DNA of 64,000 nucleotides from Bacillus suaedaesalsae (GCF_016890225.1 NZ_JAFELM010000031.1:243492-307491); one strand, 5' to 3'. Shown: positions 1 through 10,202, counted from the stretch's first letter. Program-made: numbers and translations. Notes: generated by a model not told the origin, from the sequence alone.

Positions 1-647
1 GCTCTTTGATATTCTTTCATTGTGCCATGATAGTCTAAGTGGTCTTGTGTAAGGTTCGTAAATACAGCTATATCATAATCGCATCCGTGAACTCTACCTA
101 AATCAAGGGCATGTGATGATACTTCCATAATCGCTGTCTCAACTTGATGATCAAGCATGTTTGAAAAAGTCTTTTGCAAAGTTAGTGATTCTGGTGTCGT
201 ATTTTTCACTTCAAACGTTTGTTCACCAATTTTTGTATGTATCGTTCCGATTAAACCTGTCTTCTTTCCTGCAGCATTCATGATCTTCTCGATCATATGT
301 GTAGTTGATGTTTTTCCGTTTGTACCAGTAATTCCTATTAACTGCATTTTATGTGTGGGTTGCCCATAAAATGCATCTGCTAGAATCGCCATTGCACGTT
401 TCGTATCATTTACGTAAGCGACAGGAACAGATGCTTCAACTGGAACCTCTGCAAGTATAGCAACTGCCCCGTTTTGTAAAGCTTGCGATACATAGTTATG
501 TCCATCTACGGTATATCCTTTTATACATATAAACAAGCTTCCTTGTTTTACTTCCCTAGAATCCATTTCAATAGAAGTGATGTGGGGATTTTCTATAAGA
601 TCATTGTTGTATGTAATTATATTTTTTAGTAATATATCGAGTTGCAT
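1..647 (-). CDS. murE: UDP-N-acetylmuramoyl-tripeptide synthetase MurE (partial, N-terminal part)
   Basis: MurE is the cytoplasmic Mur ligase that adds the third amino acid (meso-diaminopimelate in bacilli) to UDP-MurNAc-L-Ala-D-Glu. About 215 N-terminal residues are visible; the rest runs off the left edge. Reading the minus strand gives a Mur-ligase N-terminal domain ([10 protein letters not shown]…), the ATP-binding loop [10 protein letters not shown] at about residues 108-117, then NTTPESLT and [12 protein letters not shown], which are MurE-type substrate-binding motifs. The ATG at 647 follows AAGGAGG at the right distance. It lies downstream of spoVD, as in the B. subtilis division and cell-wall cluster. 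Nothing unusual is seen in the visible part. Confidence 0.95.
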   Translation of the reverse strand, partial: MQLDILLKNIITYNNDLIENPHITSIEMDSREVKQGSLFICIKGYTVDGHNYVSQALQNGAVAILAEVPVEASVPVAYVNDTKRAMAILADAFYGQPTHKMQLIGITGTNGKTSTTHMIEKIMNAAGKKTGLIGTIHTKIGEQTFEVKNTTPESLTLQKTFSNMLDHQVETAIMEVSSHALDLGRVHGCDYDIAVFTNLTQDHLDYHGTMKEYQR

Positions 648-711
648 AAGAAATCCTCCTTGAGAAAAATAGTCCATCCTAATATATATTACATGATGTT
701 TCACATAAAAA

Positions 712-736
712 AAACCAAGGATTTTACTCCTCGGCA
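712..736 (-). terminator. Hairpin at the end of spoVD
   Basis: CCAAGGA pairs with TCCTCGG around the spoVD stop codon, and the minus strand continues into a run of eight T. It probably separates spoVD from murE at least partly. Confidence 0.6.
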
Positions 737-2670
737 ACTTTGTCTTTATTTTCGGCTGAATCTCCAAGGTACACACGTATAACTGATCCTTCTTCTATCT
801 TGACCCCTGCTCTTGGAGCTTGTTGTATAACCGTATCTCCCTCACCTGTAATATCAAGTTTTAAATTATATAGTTGTTGTCTTAATTCATTTTTTGTCAT
901 CCCAAGTACATTTGGTACTTCAACTAAAATTGGGTCTGGGTATTTATATTTCTTTTCAATTTGACCTTTTCTTGGCTTTACCTCTAAAGCGCGCAAACTA
1001 TCTTCCATAATGTTCCCTACAATAGGCGCAGCAACAACTCCACCAAACTGAACGGTTCCTTTCGGATTATCAACGGCTACGTAAATAACAATTTCAGGAT
1101 CATCTGCTGGAGCAAAACCGATAAAAGATACGATATGGTTATTTTCCATATATCTTCCATCTTTAACTTTTTGCGCTGTACCTGTTTTCCCCCCAACTCG
1201 ATATCCCTCAATAAATGCACCGCCACCGGATCCTTGTGCAACAACGCTTTCAAGAGCATGTCTAACTTTCTTAGATGTTTCTTCTGAAATTACACGTTTT
1301 TTTAATTGAGGTTTATTTTCTTTCACAACTTTTCCTGTCTCTGGGTCAATAAATTCCTTTGCAATATAAGGGGTATATAAATACCCTCCGTTTATTGCTG
1401 CGGATACAGCTGTAACCTGCTGAATTGGAGTCACTGATACCCCTTGACCAAACGCTGTTGTTGCTTGTTCAACTGGTCCAACTCGATCTATATTGAATAG
1501 AATTCCTCTACCTTCACCTTGAAGGTCAATTCCTGTTTTTTGGCCAAAACCGAAATCTTTAATGTATTTAAAAAGTCGTTCTTTTCCTAGTCTGTCACCT
1601 AACTCTACAAACCCTGGGTTACATGAATTTTGGACAACTTCTAAAAATGATTGATGGCCATGTCCACCACGTTTCCAGCAGTGAATGGTTGCCCCACCTA
1701 CCTTGACAGAACCACTATCATTAAATTCATCTTTCTCTAAGTCTACCTCACCTTCTTCAAGTGCTGCAGCGAGAGTGATAATCTTAAATGTTGACCCCGG
1801 CTCGTACGTACTCCACACAGGCAGGTTTCGGTTATATATTTCTTGTGGAACTTCTCTGAAATTAGCTGGATCAAAATTTGGGCGACTATCCATTCCCAAA
1901 ATTTCACCTGTCTTCGGATTCATAGCTATTGCAATCATACCATCTGGATTGTATTTCGCTTCTGCAATATCTAATTCTCGGTTTATAATCGTTTGGACCT
2001 TTGAATCTACTGTCAATTTAAGATCTAAGCCATCTTTAGGAGGCTCATAGTCTGCTGATAAATTCGGCATTGGTTGACCCTTTGCTGTTAAGTAGGGCTG
2101 AACACTACCTTTTTCTCCACTTAGTTGATCATCATAATAAGCCTCAAGCCCCATTAATCCTTGATTATCAATCCCTGCAAATCCAAGCACATGAGATAAA
2201 TAACTTCCATTCGGATAATGACGCTTGGAGTCTTCTGCAATATAAACCCCATTTATCCCAAGTGCTTGAATCTCTCTCGCTTTTTCATGAGTAATCTTCC
2301 GTCCCTCATTCACTCTTACTAAGAAACTATTTTGTGTTAAGTATTGATACGCTTTATCCTCTGACATGTTTAAGGTCGCAGCCAACTTTTGCGCAGTCGA
2401 CTTTGGATCCTTAACTTGTCTAGGCATAACAAATACAGTTGGCGCACTTATATTAGTCGCTAATGGCACTCCATTACGATCTAATATTTCACCCCGCTCT
2501 GGTTCAAAAGGGATATCACGACTCCACGAGTTTTTTGCTTTATCTGTTAGCCAGTCTCCTAACCAAAACTGAACAAACCCTAACCGAATATCAATTACTG
2601 TAAAAAGAAGTACTCCCACCGTTAATACAATGACTAATCTCCTTCTTACTGTCACGTTCGAAACACGCAT
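724..2670 (-). CDS. spoVD: Stage V sporulation protein D, sporulation-specific class B penicillin-binding protein
   Basis: A class B transpeptidase that cross-links spore cortex peptidoglycan from the outer forespore membrane. From the chosen ATG it has 648 residues, the usual SpoVD size. It shows a short cytoplasmic tail, one membrane anchor ([19 protein letters not shown]), the PBP dimer domain starting near [10 protein letters not shown], and a transpeptidase domain with active-site STFK (in YEPGSTFK), SCN (in QNSCNPGF) and KTG (in GGKTGTAQ). One C-terminal PASTA domain follows ([16 protein letters not shown]…). The longer reading frame to 2718 is rejected because [11 protein letters not shown] at 2670 is preceded by GGGAGG. 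The 250 bp gap upstream holds the pbpB terminator and a possible SigE promoter. Confidence 0.93.
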   Translation of the reverse strand: MRVSNVTVRRRLVIVLTVGVLLFTVIDIRLGFVQFWLGDWLTDKAKNSWSRDIPFEPERGEILDRNGVPLATNISAPTVFVMPRQVKDPKSTAQKLAATLNMSEDKAYQYLTQNSFLVRVNEGRKITHEKAREIQALGINGVYIAEDSKRHYPNGSYLSHVLGFAGIDNQGLMGLEAYYDDQLSGEKGSVQPYLTAKGQPMPNLSADYEPPKDGLDLKLTVDSKVQTIINRELDIAEAKYNPDGMIAIAMNPKTGEILGMDSRPNFDPANFREVPQEIYNRNLPVWSTYEPGSTFKIITLAAALEEGEVDLEKDEFNDSGSVKVGGATIHCWKRGGHGHQSFLEVVQNSCNPGFVELGDRLGKERLFKYIKDFGFGQKTGIDLQGEGRGILFNIDRVGPVEQATTAFGQGVSVTPIQQVTAVSAAINGGYLYTPYIAKEFIDPETGKVVKENKPQLKKRVISEETSKKVRHALESVVAQGSGGGAFIEGYRVGGKTGTAQKVKDGRYMENNHIVSFIGFAPADDPEIVIYVAVDNPKGTVQFGGVVAAPIVGNIMEDSLRALEVKPRKGQIEKKYKYPDPILVEVPNVLGMTKNELRQQLYNLKLDITGEGDTVIQQAPRAGVKIEEGSVIRVYLGDSAENKDKVAEE

Positions 2671-2749
2671 ATTCCAAGATCCTCCCTTTATAGAGAAGTA
2701 CAAAATAGTTATTTTCATTCTATTTGTACAATCATTCTAGGCTCGTTTC

Positions 2750-2778
2750 ATCATATGCTTGTACCTAGTGGAATAGAA
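2750..2778 (-). promoter_or_regulatory. Possible SigE-type promoter for spoVD
   Basis: On the minus strand TTCTATT, 14 bp, CATATGAT lies about 80 bp before the spoVD start. This matches the SigE consensus (KMATATT, 12-14 bp, CATACAMT) at 5 of 7 and 6 of 8 positions. B. subtilis spoVD is SigE-dependent. The match is partial, so this is an inference. Confidence 0.4.
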
Positions 2779-2906
2779 CAGGACATGGACAGGTTGAAAA
2801 TGATTTTGAATTAGATTTACGGAGTCAGTACATAGGCTTATTTTTTGTGGAATGAAGATTAGTATTCTACTTTTTTGATTTGTGCACGAACTTGTATTTT
2901 AAACGT

Positions 2907-2937
2907 AAAAAGAGCCCCTTAATCAAGAGGCTCTTCC
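2907..2937 (-). terminator. Hairpin terminator at the end of pbpB
   Basis: AAGAGCC and GGCTCTT form a stem that spans the pbpB stop codon, and the minus strand continues into CTTTTTA. It would separate vegetative pbpB transcription from sporulation-specific spoVD. Confidence 0.65.
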
Positions 2938-5156
2938 GTATTACTATCACTATCAGCTTGTTCCACTATCTCTTCTTCTGGAGAATTTGGAACAGCAAGT
3001 TCTATGACTAGCTGATCACCATCTTTCAATGATGAATTCGCTGCGATATTTTGTTTCTTAACATAACCATGTCCAACGGTATTGACGTTTAACCCAAACA
3101 AGTCACTTAACTTCATTACATCGCGCAATGACCATGTCGTTATATCAGGCATGGCATGTTTTCCGTCTGTTCGAAGCAATACTCGCTCTCCTGATAACAC
3201 TTGAGCATTCGCATATGGGGCTTGGTCAACGATCTTTGTCCCATCGCCGATCACAATGACGTTCGCACCTTTCTGAGTTAACTCTTCTGTGACAGTGGCA
3301 ACATTCCTACCTTCATAGGAATCAAGTTTAAACCCTACTTGTTTCTTCTTTTGCACCTGCTTTACTTCTTCATCAGAAATGGTTGGTTTAATGTTTAAAT
3401 ATTGTAAGCTGTTTTTAACTACACTGTTAAAGATTGCAGAGACTGGTTGGGAGCCGGATTCATGTAAAGTAAGTTTAGGTCTTGTAACAGAAATATAGAC
3501 GATTAGCTCAGGATTGTCTTTAGGCGCCATTCCTAAAAAAGAAAATACGTTTTCCCCATGACCATTTAACCAGCCACCCTTACCGTCAGGAATTTGAGCA
3601 GTACCAGTTTTTCCTGCGATTTTATAACCTTCAATACGGTAAGGCTTTCCTGTTCCTTTCTCTGAAGAAACTACCGTTTCAAGTATATCCATTACTTGTT
3701 TAGCAGTTTGTTCTGATATCGGAGTACCTACAACAGTCGGCTTTCGATTTTCTATAAGTTCTTTAGTTGTTGGATCTTCAATTTTATCTACAATAAATGG
3801 TTTCATCATTTTGCCACCATTTGCAATGGCAGTAGCTGCTTGAATTTGTTGGATTGGTGTAACCGTAGAACCTTGACCAAATGAAGTTGTTACCTTCTCA
3901 ATCGGCCAATTATATAAAATATGGCCACTAGCTTCACCAGTTAAATCAATTTCTGTAGGTTGGCCAAATCCAAATGCTTGTAAATAGTTTAATAGACGGT
4001 CATCACCATTCATTTTTTCCATAACAAGCTTTGCCATTGCAACGTTTGATGAACGTTGAAAACCTTCTAAGTAAGAAATCGTTCCCCATCCACCTCGGAA
4101 ATGATCTCTAATCGTTCGATCTAGAACTCGATATGAACCTGATTTATACGTTTCATTTGGATTGAAAACTCCTTCTTCTATTGCTGTTGCAAGTGTGAAG
4201 ATTTTCATCGTCGAGCCTGGTTCATATTGCAATCCAATCGCATCATTTAGCATATATGCCCCAGAAGGAATATCATTGGGATTATAGGTCGGTCTTGAGC
4301 TCATCGCTAGAATTGCACCTGTCTTAGGGTCAGCAACTATTCCAACAATGTTCTCAGGCTCATATTCTTTCATTACTTTAGACATTGAATCTTCTAAAAA
4401 TGCTTGAATCTTTTGATCTATCGTTAAGTAAACATTCGCACCATTTTTAGGTTGTATTACTTCATCCTCTTGGAATAGCAATGAAATTCCATTACGGTCA
4501 CTCTTTTTAGTGATTTGTCCATTTTCTTCAACTAAGTATTTATCAAGTGTTTTCTCTAAACCTTGCAATCCCTTCACTTTGCCATCTTCGCCTTTTCTAG
4601 CAAAACCGATGACATGTGTGGCGAACATTCCGTTTGGATAATAGCGAATCGTTTCTTCTTTAAACGTTATGCCAGGTAATTTAAGTTCACTTATTTCTTG
4701 CATTTTTTGATAACTTAACCCTCGACCTTTTGAACCCAATTCAATTTGGTATCTATCTTCTTCAATTCTTTTTACAAATAATTGATATAAGTCTTCATAC
4801 TCCATCCCCAAAATTGGCGCAAGCTTTTCTGCTGTCTGTTCAGGGTCAACAACATGACGTGGCTTGTCCTTTGGGCTATCCTTTGATGCCTTCGGACTTA
4901 GGATTGCTTCAATTGTATAGGCTGGAGTATCCTTCGCAATTGGAATTCCATTTCGATCAAGAATATTTCCTCGGTCAGCGTCGACCGTTTGGGTTCTTGA
5001 ATACTTCTCCTCTGCCATGACAGGAAGTTCTTTTCCTTCGACTGTACCTGTTACTTGTATATATAGAAACCTAGCCATAAAAAGAAAAAAGAGCCCGGCA
5101 AATAGAATTGTAAATGCTGCTGCTCCTTTGTTTATGTTCGTGCTTTTCGTTTTCAT
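2919..5156 (-). CDS. pbpB: Penicillin-binding protein 2B, septal class B transpeptidase
   Basis: The division transpeptidase that works with FtsW, FtsL and DivIB at the septum. It has a short cytoplasmic tail, a membrane anchor (AFTILFAGLFFLFMARFLYIQVTG), the dimer domain from RGNILDRNGIP, and a transpeptidase domain with STMK (YEPGSTMK), SSN (QRSSNVAM) and KTG (AGKTGTAQ). Two C-terminal PASTA repeats follow (DSYEGRNVATVTEEL and MPDITTWSLRDVMKL). It starts just after ftsL. The ATG at 5156 is chosen over the in-frame GTG at 5171, which has no ribosome-binding site; neither signal is strong. A poorly conserved acidic tail (EEEIVEQADSDSNTEE) ends the protein. Confidence 0.92.
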   Translation of the reverse strand: MKTKSTNINKGAAAFTILFAGLFFLFMARFLYIQVTGTVEGKELPVMAEEKYSRTQTVDADRGNILDRNGIPIAKDTPAYTIEAILSPKASKDSPKDKPRHVVDPEQTAEKLAPILGMEYEDLYQLFVKRIEEDRYQIELGSKGRGLSYQKMQEISELKLPGITFKEETIRYYPNGMFATHVIGFARKGEDGKVKGLQGLEKTLDKYLVEENGQITKKSDRNGISLLFQEDEVIQPKNGANVYLTIDQKIQAFLEDSMSKVMKEYEPENIVGIVADPKTGAILAMSSRPTYNPNDIPSGAYMLNDAIGLQYEPGSTMKIFTLATAIEEGVFNPNETYKSGSYRVLDRTIRDHFRGGWGTISYLEGFQRSSNVAMAKLVMEKMNGDDRLLNYLQAFGFGQPTEIDLTGEASGHILYNWPIEKVTTSFGQGSTVTPIQQIQAATAIANGGKMMKPFIVDKIEDPTTKELIENRKPTVVGTPISEQTAKQVMDILETVVSSEKGTGKPYRIEGYKIAGKTGTAQIPDGKGGWLNGHGENVFSFLGMAPKDNPELIVYISVTRPKLTLHESGSQPVSAIFNSVVKNSLQYLNIKPTISDEEVKQVQKKKQVGFKLDSYEGRNVATVTEELTQKGANVIVIGDGTKIVDQAPYANAQVLSGERVLLRTDGKHAMPDITTWSLRDVMKLSDLFGLNVNTVGHGYVKKQNIAANSSLKDGDQLVIELAVPNSPEEEIVEQADSDSNTEEPLD

Positions 5157-5179
5157 TATTACCACGCTCACACTTTGTA

Positions 5180-5539
5180 TTAGTCTTGGACTACTTTCAC
5201 ATTGTTTTCGTTTAACATTAACCCAAGTTCATGAGCCTTTGCCCAGATACGTTCGTATGTACTAAGCTCCATAATCTGATGATTTAGATCGGCATTTACC
5301 TTCGCTTGTGTTGAAATTGATGCTTCTAGTCCACTGATGTCTTTGTTCACAGAGTATATTTTAGCACTATTTGATACCATCACGATACCACCAATTACAA
5401 CCATTAATGAGAATAGAAGGTATAGAATTTTCTCACCAAATGTAATCTGTAGTTTTTTCTTAGTTACACTTTGAATCTGTTTTTCTTGCTCTAGTTCGAT
5501 TTTACGTCTTTGCTGAATTTGATAAGCTAAATTACTCAA
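5180..5539 (-). CDS. ftsL: Cell division protein FtsL
   Basis: A 119-residue bitopic protein of the divisome that scaffolds DivIC and DivIB with PBP2B. It has a charged cytoplasmic N-terminus, one membrane segment (ILYLLFSLMVVIGGIVMVS, about 38-56) and an extracellular heptad-rich coiled coil (DISGLEASISTQAKVNADLNH). The start is a TTG at 5539 spaced nine bases from AAAGGAGG. Family sequence is poorly conserved, so the call rests on topology, size and position between rsmH and pbpB. Confidence 0.9.
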   Translation of the reverse strand: MSNLAYQIQQRRKIELEQEKQIQSVTKKKLQITFGEKILYLLFSLMVVIGGIVMVSNSAKIYSVNKDISGLEASISTQAKVNADLNHQIMELSTYERIWAKAHELGLMLNENNVKVVQD

Positions 5540-5557
5540 ACTCCATGCCTCCTTTGT

Positions 5558-6493
5558 TTATTTTACTTTCTCAGCGATTCTGAGTTTAGCTGAACGTGCA
5601 CGATTATTTTCTTCTAACTCTTCTTCAGAAGGAATGATTGGTTTTCTATTTACTAATTTAAGAGCAGGTTTGTATTCTTCCGGAATCACAGGTAATCCAT
5701 GTGGTAAGTTTGGACCTGTTGATTGCTCTTTAAATATCGTTTTACAAATGCGGTCTTCTAGTGAATGGAAGGTGATAACACTGATTCTTCCTCCAACAGG
5801 AATTAAATCAATAGCATCTAACAACGCATCTTCAAATACTTGTAATTCGTCGTTTACGGCAATTCGAATCGCTTGGAATACTCGCTTTGCAGGATGTCCT
5901 CCAGTTCTTCTTGCAGGTGCCGGAATACCTTCCTTAATAATTTCTACAAGCTCCCCAGTTGTTTCAATTGCTTTTTTCTCGCGGTACGCTTCAATTTTTC
6001 TTGCAATCTGTTTTGAAAACTTCTCTTCTCCATAATGGAAAAAAATTCGTACAAGCTTTTCATATGGCCAATTGTTCACAACATCATAAGCCGAGAGACT
6101 TGATTGCTGGTCCATTCTCATATCAAGCGGAGCATCGTTGTGGTAGCTAAATCCACGCTCTGGAATGTCAAGTTGGGGTGAAGATACACCTAAGTCAAAT
6201 AAAATCCCATCAACCTTATGTATATCCAGTTCTGCAAGACGTTCCTTTAAGTATCTAAAATTACTTTTAATTAATACCACTTGATCCTGATAGCTTTTTA
6301 ATTTTTCTTTCGCTGTTTCAATCGCTAAGCTATCTTGATCAAATGCGAAAAGCTTTCCGCCTTTCGTAAGTCTAGATACAATTTCATAGCTGTGCCCTGC
6401 GCCACCTAGTGTACAGTCAACATAGTATCCGTCTGGTTTTATGTTAAGTCCTTCTACAGCTTCATTTAGTAATACCGTTTTATGTTTAAACAT
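5558..6493 (-). CDS. rsmH: 16S rRNA (cytosine-1402 N4)-methyltransferase RsmH
   Basis: Methylates N4 of C1402 in 16S rRNA using S-adenosylmethionine. The 311-residue protein has the family start [13 protein letters not shown], the SAM-binding loop [10 protein letters not shown] near residue 26, FDQDSLAI, the [16 protein letters not shown] motif and the C-terminal [14 protein letters not shown] block. A GAGGTG sits before the ATG. It is the second gene after mraZ, as in almost all division and cell-wall clusters. Confidence 0.96.
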   Translation of the reverse strand: MFKHKTVLLNEAVEGLNIKPDGYYVDCTLGGAGHSYEIVSRLTKGGKLFAFDQDSLAIETAKEKLKSYQDQVVLIKSNFRYLKERLAELDIHKVDGILFDLGVSSPQLDIPERGFSYHNDAPLDMRMDQQSSLSAYDVVNNWPYEKLVRIFFHYGEEKFSKQIARKIEAYREKKAIETTGELVEIIKEGIPAPARRTGGHPAKRVFQAIRIAVNDELQVFEDALLDAIDLIPVGGRISVITFHSLEDRICKTIFKEQSTGPNLPHGLPVIPEEYKPALKLVNRKPIIPSEEELEENNRARSAKLRIAEKVK

Positions 6494-6511
6494 CGGAGCA
6501 CCTCACAAGAA

Positions 6512-6943
6512 TTAAATATCAAATCCTTCTAAATTCTCCGCAATCTCTGCAAAAGACTCTTCTGAGTCAGAGAAGAAGCCTTCCCAGCTGTCTTTACTCC
6601 AGATCTCGATACGGTTTGAAACACCGATTACGACACATTCTTTTTCTAGTCCAGCATATTGCAATAGTGGTGCGGATATATTTATTCTCCCCTGCTTGTC
6701 TACTTCACATTCAATAGCTCCAGCAAAGAAGAATCGGGTAAAGGATCGAGCATCTTTTTTCGTTAGTGGTAGAGCCTTAAGTTTTTCCTCAAGGATTTTC
6801 CACTCTTCTAATGGGTAGCCAAATAAACATTTATCTAACCCTCTCGTTACGATAAATGTTGTTCCAAGGTCATCTCTAAATTTGGACGGTACAATTATAC
6901 GACCTTTTGTATCAATATTATGATGGTACTCGCCCATAAACAT
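6512..6943 (-). CDS. mraZ: Transcriptional regulator MraZ
   Basis: An AbrB-like DNA-binding protein that represses its own division and cell-wall operon. It carries two SpoVT/AbrB-type repeats, each with a DxxxR signature ([14 protein letters not shown] and [14 protein letters not shown]). The start at [15 protein letters not shown] (ATG at 6943) gives the normal 143 residues; the upstream in-frame GTG at 6958 would add five residues. It is the first gene of the cluster and lies just downstream of repeats that fit MraZ boxes. Confidence 0.93.
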   Translation of the reverse strand: MFMGEYHHNIDTKGRIIVPSKFRDDLGTTFIVTRGLDKCLFGYPLEEWKILEEKLKALPLTKKDARSFTRFFFAGAIECEVDKQGRINISAPLLQYAGLEKECVVIGVSNRIEIWSKDSWEGFFSDSEESFAEIAENLEGFDI

Positions 6944-6951
6944 GCCCTTGT

Positions 6952-7001
6952 CACCCACTTTCTACCCCAAAGCCACCACTTTTCACCACTTTTCACCACT
7001 T
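6952..7001 (-). promoter_or_regulatory. MraZ operator: tandem AAAGTGG boxes
   Basis: On the minus strand AGTGGTGAAA is repeated at an exact 10 bp period three times (6973-7001). A fourth box, AAAGTGGGTG, lies at 6952-6961, immediately before the mraZ start. MraZ proteins of other bacteria bind tandem short G-rich direct repeats of this kind, so this is very likely the autoregulatory operator. Confidence 0.8.
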
Positions 7002-7073
7002 ACATGTACTATTCTCTCTCATAATCACAATTCCTGCAAGAGGGCATTTACTTTTTCTTGAAAAAATATGTTA

Positions 7074-7115
7074 AAAAACTTGGCTAGCACCGAGTCCTTG
7101 GAGCTAGTATTGGCT
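7074..7115 (-). terminator. Possible hairpin upstream of the mraZ promoter region
   Basis: CTAGC and GCTAG arms flank a partly paired loop, and the minus strand then reads GTTTTTTAAC. It may stop read-through from bshC into the mraZ operon, as a second barrier after the stronger hairpin at 7165. Confidence 0.35.
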
Positions 7116-7160
7116 TTTCCTCTTTTATGTGTTCGGAATAGTAGAATAAAATTCTGATAA

Positions 7161-7193
7161 AAAAAAACTCTTCACCTTTTGGCGAAGAGTTTC
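7161..7193 (-). terminator. Terminator of bshC
   Basis: AAACTCTTC pairs with GAAGAGTTT, extended by two further GC pairs. The minus strand continues into a run of T just after the bshC stop. Confidence 0.85.
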
Positions 7194-7200
7194 AAATTGT

Positions 7201-8835
7201 TTAAATATATATAACCTTATGAGTGAATTCAGATGATGATGTTCGTTCCAACATAAGTGGAATGAGGTCAAAACCATATATGTTGAGAAAATAAAAAATG
7301 TTTAACATTCTTTCCTGTGGGTAATCATTTGGTTTAACCAAATTTTGAATACGATTGTATTTTTTTAAGGTGATTTCATGTTTTCTTTCAGATTGTTTAT
7401 GAAACTCCTGTTCTAGAAAATCAAGCTGACGATGAATAAGCTCTTCGTTCTTTCTAACGATTTGTTTTAAACTATCATGAATTGAAGTTGCCTTTACCTC
7501 AAGCTTCTCATAAGACCCGCGAAGAACTTCCTTCATTAAAGTAATTTCGTCATTCGCTTCATGGTCCATAATCTCTCGAAGGAATTGTTGTTTATTATGA
7601 TTTACACCTTTTTGCAGGACATCATCCGTCTGTAAGTTTAATTCTTCGATTTCCCTTTGTACTGGCCTCGTAATGATTGTAGACATTAACCTTGGAAAAA
7701 CTGGAGGCATCTTGCGATCAACAGCTTCAAATACCTCTTTTAACTCTGCCCAATACGAAATCTCTCCTGGCCCTGCTACAAACGAAAGTGTAGGAAGTAA
7801 AAATTCCTGCATTAATGGCCTCGTTACGACATTGTTACTAAATAAATGTGGCTCTGTTTCTATTTTCTCGATGAGTTCAACTTCCGAAAAGCGACATTCT
7901 CTTGCCTTTCCTTCGAAATATGGAATGCCATCTTCTAGCTTGTACTCCAATAGTACACGATCACCATTCACATGATAAAAGAGATGGGCAGTATTACTCT
8001 CTGTTTCAATTAAGTTTGAATAACCTTCTGCACTTTTTTTATGTTGCTGCTTATGTAGGGCCTGATCAATTTGGGCATTATTTTTCACTATACTATCAAA
8101 GTAAGGAATTTCAATTTGACGTAACTCTTTACTCGCAGAATCCATTAAAATTAATCCTGTATCCTTGAATAAAAGAAAAACAAGTCTAGCAAAAAAATCT
8201 ACATATGTATTTGATTCGTGTACGCACGTTTTTACTTTTTGGATAATGTCTTTACTTAGATTTGTTTCACCAAAATAGAAAAACACTTCATCCACCCATT
8301 GGAGACAAGCATCTTTATCGATTTCACCGTCACTAAGAGATTTTTTCGTTCTCCATTTTTGAGGTAATGGTACTTTTTTTATCGTCTCATTTTTCTCAGT
8401 AAAGATGTGGTTCACTTCTTCAAAGTCGTGATCCTCTCCAGCAATCCAGAAAATTGGTAGAACAGGTCTATTTACTTTTTCCTGTAACTGACGTGCTTGA
8501 TGAAGTATAGTTATCAATTTATTAATGGTATATACAGGTCCCGTTAGAATCCCAGCTTGTTGTCCCCCAACTACAACCATAGCGTTCGGATCTTCTAGCA
8601 TCTTAATATTTTGAAGTGTAGATTCATCTGCTCCGAGCGCTGAATTATAACGAAATAAATACTCCATCACTTCTTTTCGCGGGAATGAGTAGTGTTCGAG
8701 TTCTTTTGCCCTCTCCACAAATGCACTCTGTTCAAAAGGAGAATAATGAAAGTATTTTGTTAATTGCATGCTTTTATTTAAGTAATCTGAAATGAATTGA
8801 TTTGCTGCGGGCACATTATGCTCACGTATCTCCAT
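7201..8835 (-). CDS. bshC: Putative cysteine ligase BshC (bacillithiol synthesis)
   Basis: Catalyses or supports the last step of bacillithiol synthesis, adding cysteine to GlcN-malate. The 544-residue length is normal for the family. Visible family blocks are VVVGGQQAGILTGPVYTINK near residue 90, LPIFWIAGEDHDFEEVNH near 130 and LSFVAGPGEISYWAEL in the second half. A long coiled-coil helix follows (about 440-500). The gene is last in a panE, DUF3397, bshC run and is followed by a strong terminator before mraZ, as in B. subtilis (yllA). Confidence 0.93.
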   Translation of the reverse strand: MEIREHNVPAANQFISDYLNKSMQLTKYFHYSPFEQSAFVERAKELEHYSFPRKEVMEYLFRYNSALGADESTLQNIKMLEDPNAMVVVGGQQAGILTGPVYTINKLITILHQARQLQEKVNRPVLPIFWIAGEDHDFEEVNHIFTEKNETIKKVPLPQKWRTKKSLSDGEIDKDACLQWVDEVFFYFGETNLSKDIIQKVKTCVHESNTYVDFFARLVFLLFKDTGLILMDSASKELRQIEIPYFDSIVKNNAQIDQALHKQQHKKSAEGYSNLIETESNTAHLFYHVNGDRVLLEYKLEDGIPYFEGKARECRFSEVELIEKIETEPHLFSNNVVTRPLMQEFLLPTLSFVAGPGEISYWAELKEVFEAVDRKMPPVFPRLMSTIITRPVQREIEELNLQTDDVLQKGVNHNKQQFLREIMDHEANDEITLMKEVLRGSYEKLEVKATSIHDSLKQIVRKNEELIHRQLDFLEQEFHKQSERKHEITLKKYNRIQNLVKPNDYPQERMLNIFYFLNIYGFDLIPLMLERTSSSEFTHKVIYI

Positions 8836-8917
8836 GAAAGACCTTCCTTTCTAGGACCCTAAATTTCTCCCTAGAGTATAGCACCTGGAAGAGAAAAAAG
8901 AAAAATTATTGCTTGAG

Positions 8918-9301
8918 CTATAGTTCCCAAATCCTAATTGATAACCCATATATCGTTAACCCTAGATGAAATACTAGAAAAAATAAGAAGTTACATCTCC
9001 ATACACCTTTAACAACCTTTGAGAAATTTACTTCTTCATTAACTTTCCATTGTAAAAATAAGAAAATGATTGCAATAAGCAAAATAAAAATTAATATATA
9101 CGATACAAAGGAAACGTTAAAAATCACCTGTCCTAAATAGTTGACAGAGAAAATTAAAAAGAAGGTTGTCATATCAACTGAGTATTGAAATGCTCTTCTT
9201 TTCTTTTCCACTAGTGAACGCAAAGCAATAAAAAATAATAAAAAACCTAAAAGAGGTATCGTAATAATTGTTGCTAGTACCCCAGAGAATAAGGAAGCCA
9301 T
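8918..9301 (-). CDS. DUF3397-type small membrane protein
   Basis: A 127-residue integral membrane protein with about four hydrophobic segments (roughly residues 5-27, 43-63, 67-84 and 104-123) and no catalytic motif. Position and topology match the DUF3397 family found next to bshC in Bacillaceae. It lies between panE and bshC on the same strand with short gaps, so it is probably co-transcribed. Function unknown. Confidence 0.75.
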   Translation of the reverse strand: MASLFSGVLATIITIPLLGFLLFFIALRSLVEKKRRAFQYSVDMTTFFLIFSVNYLGQVIFNVSFVSYILIFILLIAIIFLFLQWKVNEEVNFSKVVKGVWRCNFLFFLVFHLGLTIYGLSIRIWEL

Positions 9302-9314
9302 CGCACTCTCTCCT

Positions 9315-10202
9315 TTATTTTTCTAACCCTTTAATTCCGTTATACAAAAAATCAATAATAGGAGTTGAATGGTTGTTTTTCTTTAGATGTGTTTGTATAT
9401 AGCCTAATATACTCTCAATTTCGGTTTTGTTGTTTTGCTCAATATCTCGTAACATTGATGAGCGATTATGAGCTGTTTTCTCGCATACCGAAACGACTGT
9501 ATTCCACCATAAAACCGGATCGCTAGGATTAAGTAATAAAGTAATTTCTTCAAACAGATTTTTAAATAACTGATGAAAGTAAGGATTACTTAGGAGTTGA
9601 CCATTTTCAACTCTGAATAAAGCAGTTAATGGATTAATCATTGCATTAACCACTATTTTTCCAATCAACATTTCGTACCAATCATTTATTTCTATAATCG
9701 GAAATCTTTCAGAAGAAATTGAAGGCACGATTGACCTCAGCAATTCTTCATTCCCTTTATATGTACTGATCTTCGTGATTCCTACTCCGGTATGTAAAAC
9801 AGTATTACCGTTCTCTTTTAGCGCACCATGTTCTACGACACCAACTAATAAAGCTAGATGTGGCAAGCTATCCACAAAATCAATATGACTCATTCCGTTT
9901 TGTATAAATAAAATAGGAATGCTAGAATGTATATTTCTCAGTGAATCTTGTATTTGTTGAATGTGATATTGCTTAACAGCGACAATCACGAGGTCATGGC
10001 TTGTTATCCCGTGAGAGATACAGGATGCTTGTACAGCATGATTAGAACTTTGGTCGTCCACAAGTTTCATAATCCCTTTTTCATTTAAAAGGGTAGCCTG
10101 TTGTTCTGTCCTTGTATATACAGTTACTTGGTGATTTTCTTCAGCGATATAAGCTCCGAAAAGGAGGCCAATTGCCCCACCACCAACAATACCAACATCC
10201 AT
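9315..10202 (-). CDS. 2-dehydropantoate 2-reductase family protein (YlbQ/PanE type)
   Basis: Predicted NADPH-dependent ketopantoate reductase giving pantoate for coenzyme A synthesis. The N-terminus has the Rossmann motif GIVGGGAIGLLFGAY, followed by VIVAVKQY and the catalytic-domain pattern LIGKIVVNAMINPLTALF containing the expected Lys and Asn. The ATG at 10202 follows AAAGGAG and gives 295 residues; a longer frame to 10244 lacks a ribosome-binding site. The position matches B. subtilis ylbQ. Sequence similarity inside this family does not prove the substrate. Confidence 0.82.
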   Translation of the reverse strand: MDVGIVGGGAIGLLFGAYIAEENHQVTVYTRTEQQATLLNEKGIMKLVDDQSSNHAVQASCISHGITSHDLVIVAVKQYHIQQIQDSLRNIHSSIPILFIQNGMSHIDFVDSLPHLALLVGVVEHGALKENGNTVLHTGVGITKISTYKGNEELLRSIVPSISSERFPIIEINDWYEMLIGKIVVNAMINPLTALFRVENGQLLSNPYFHQLFKNLFEEITLLLNPSDPVLWWNTVVSVCEKTAHNRSSMLRDIEQNNKTEIESILGYIQTHLKKNNHSTPIIDFLYNGIKGLEK

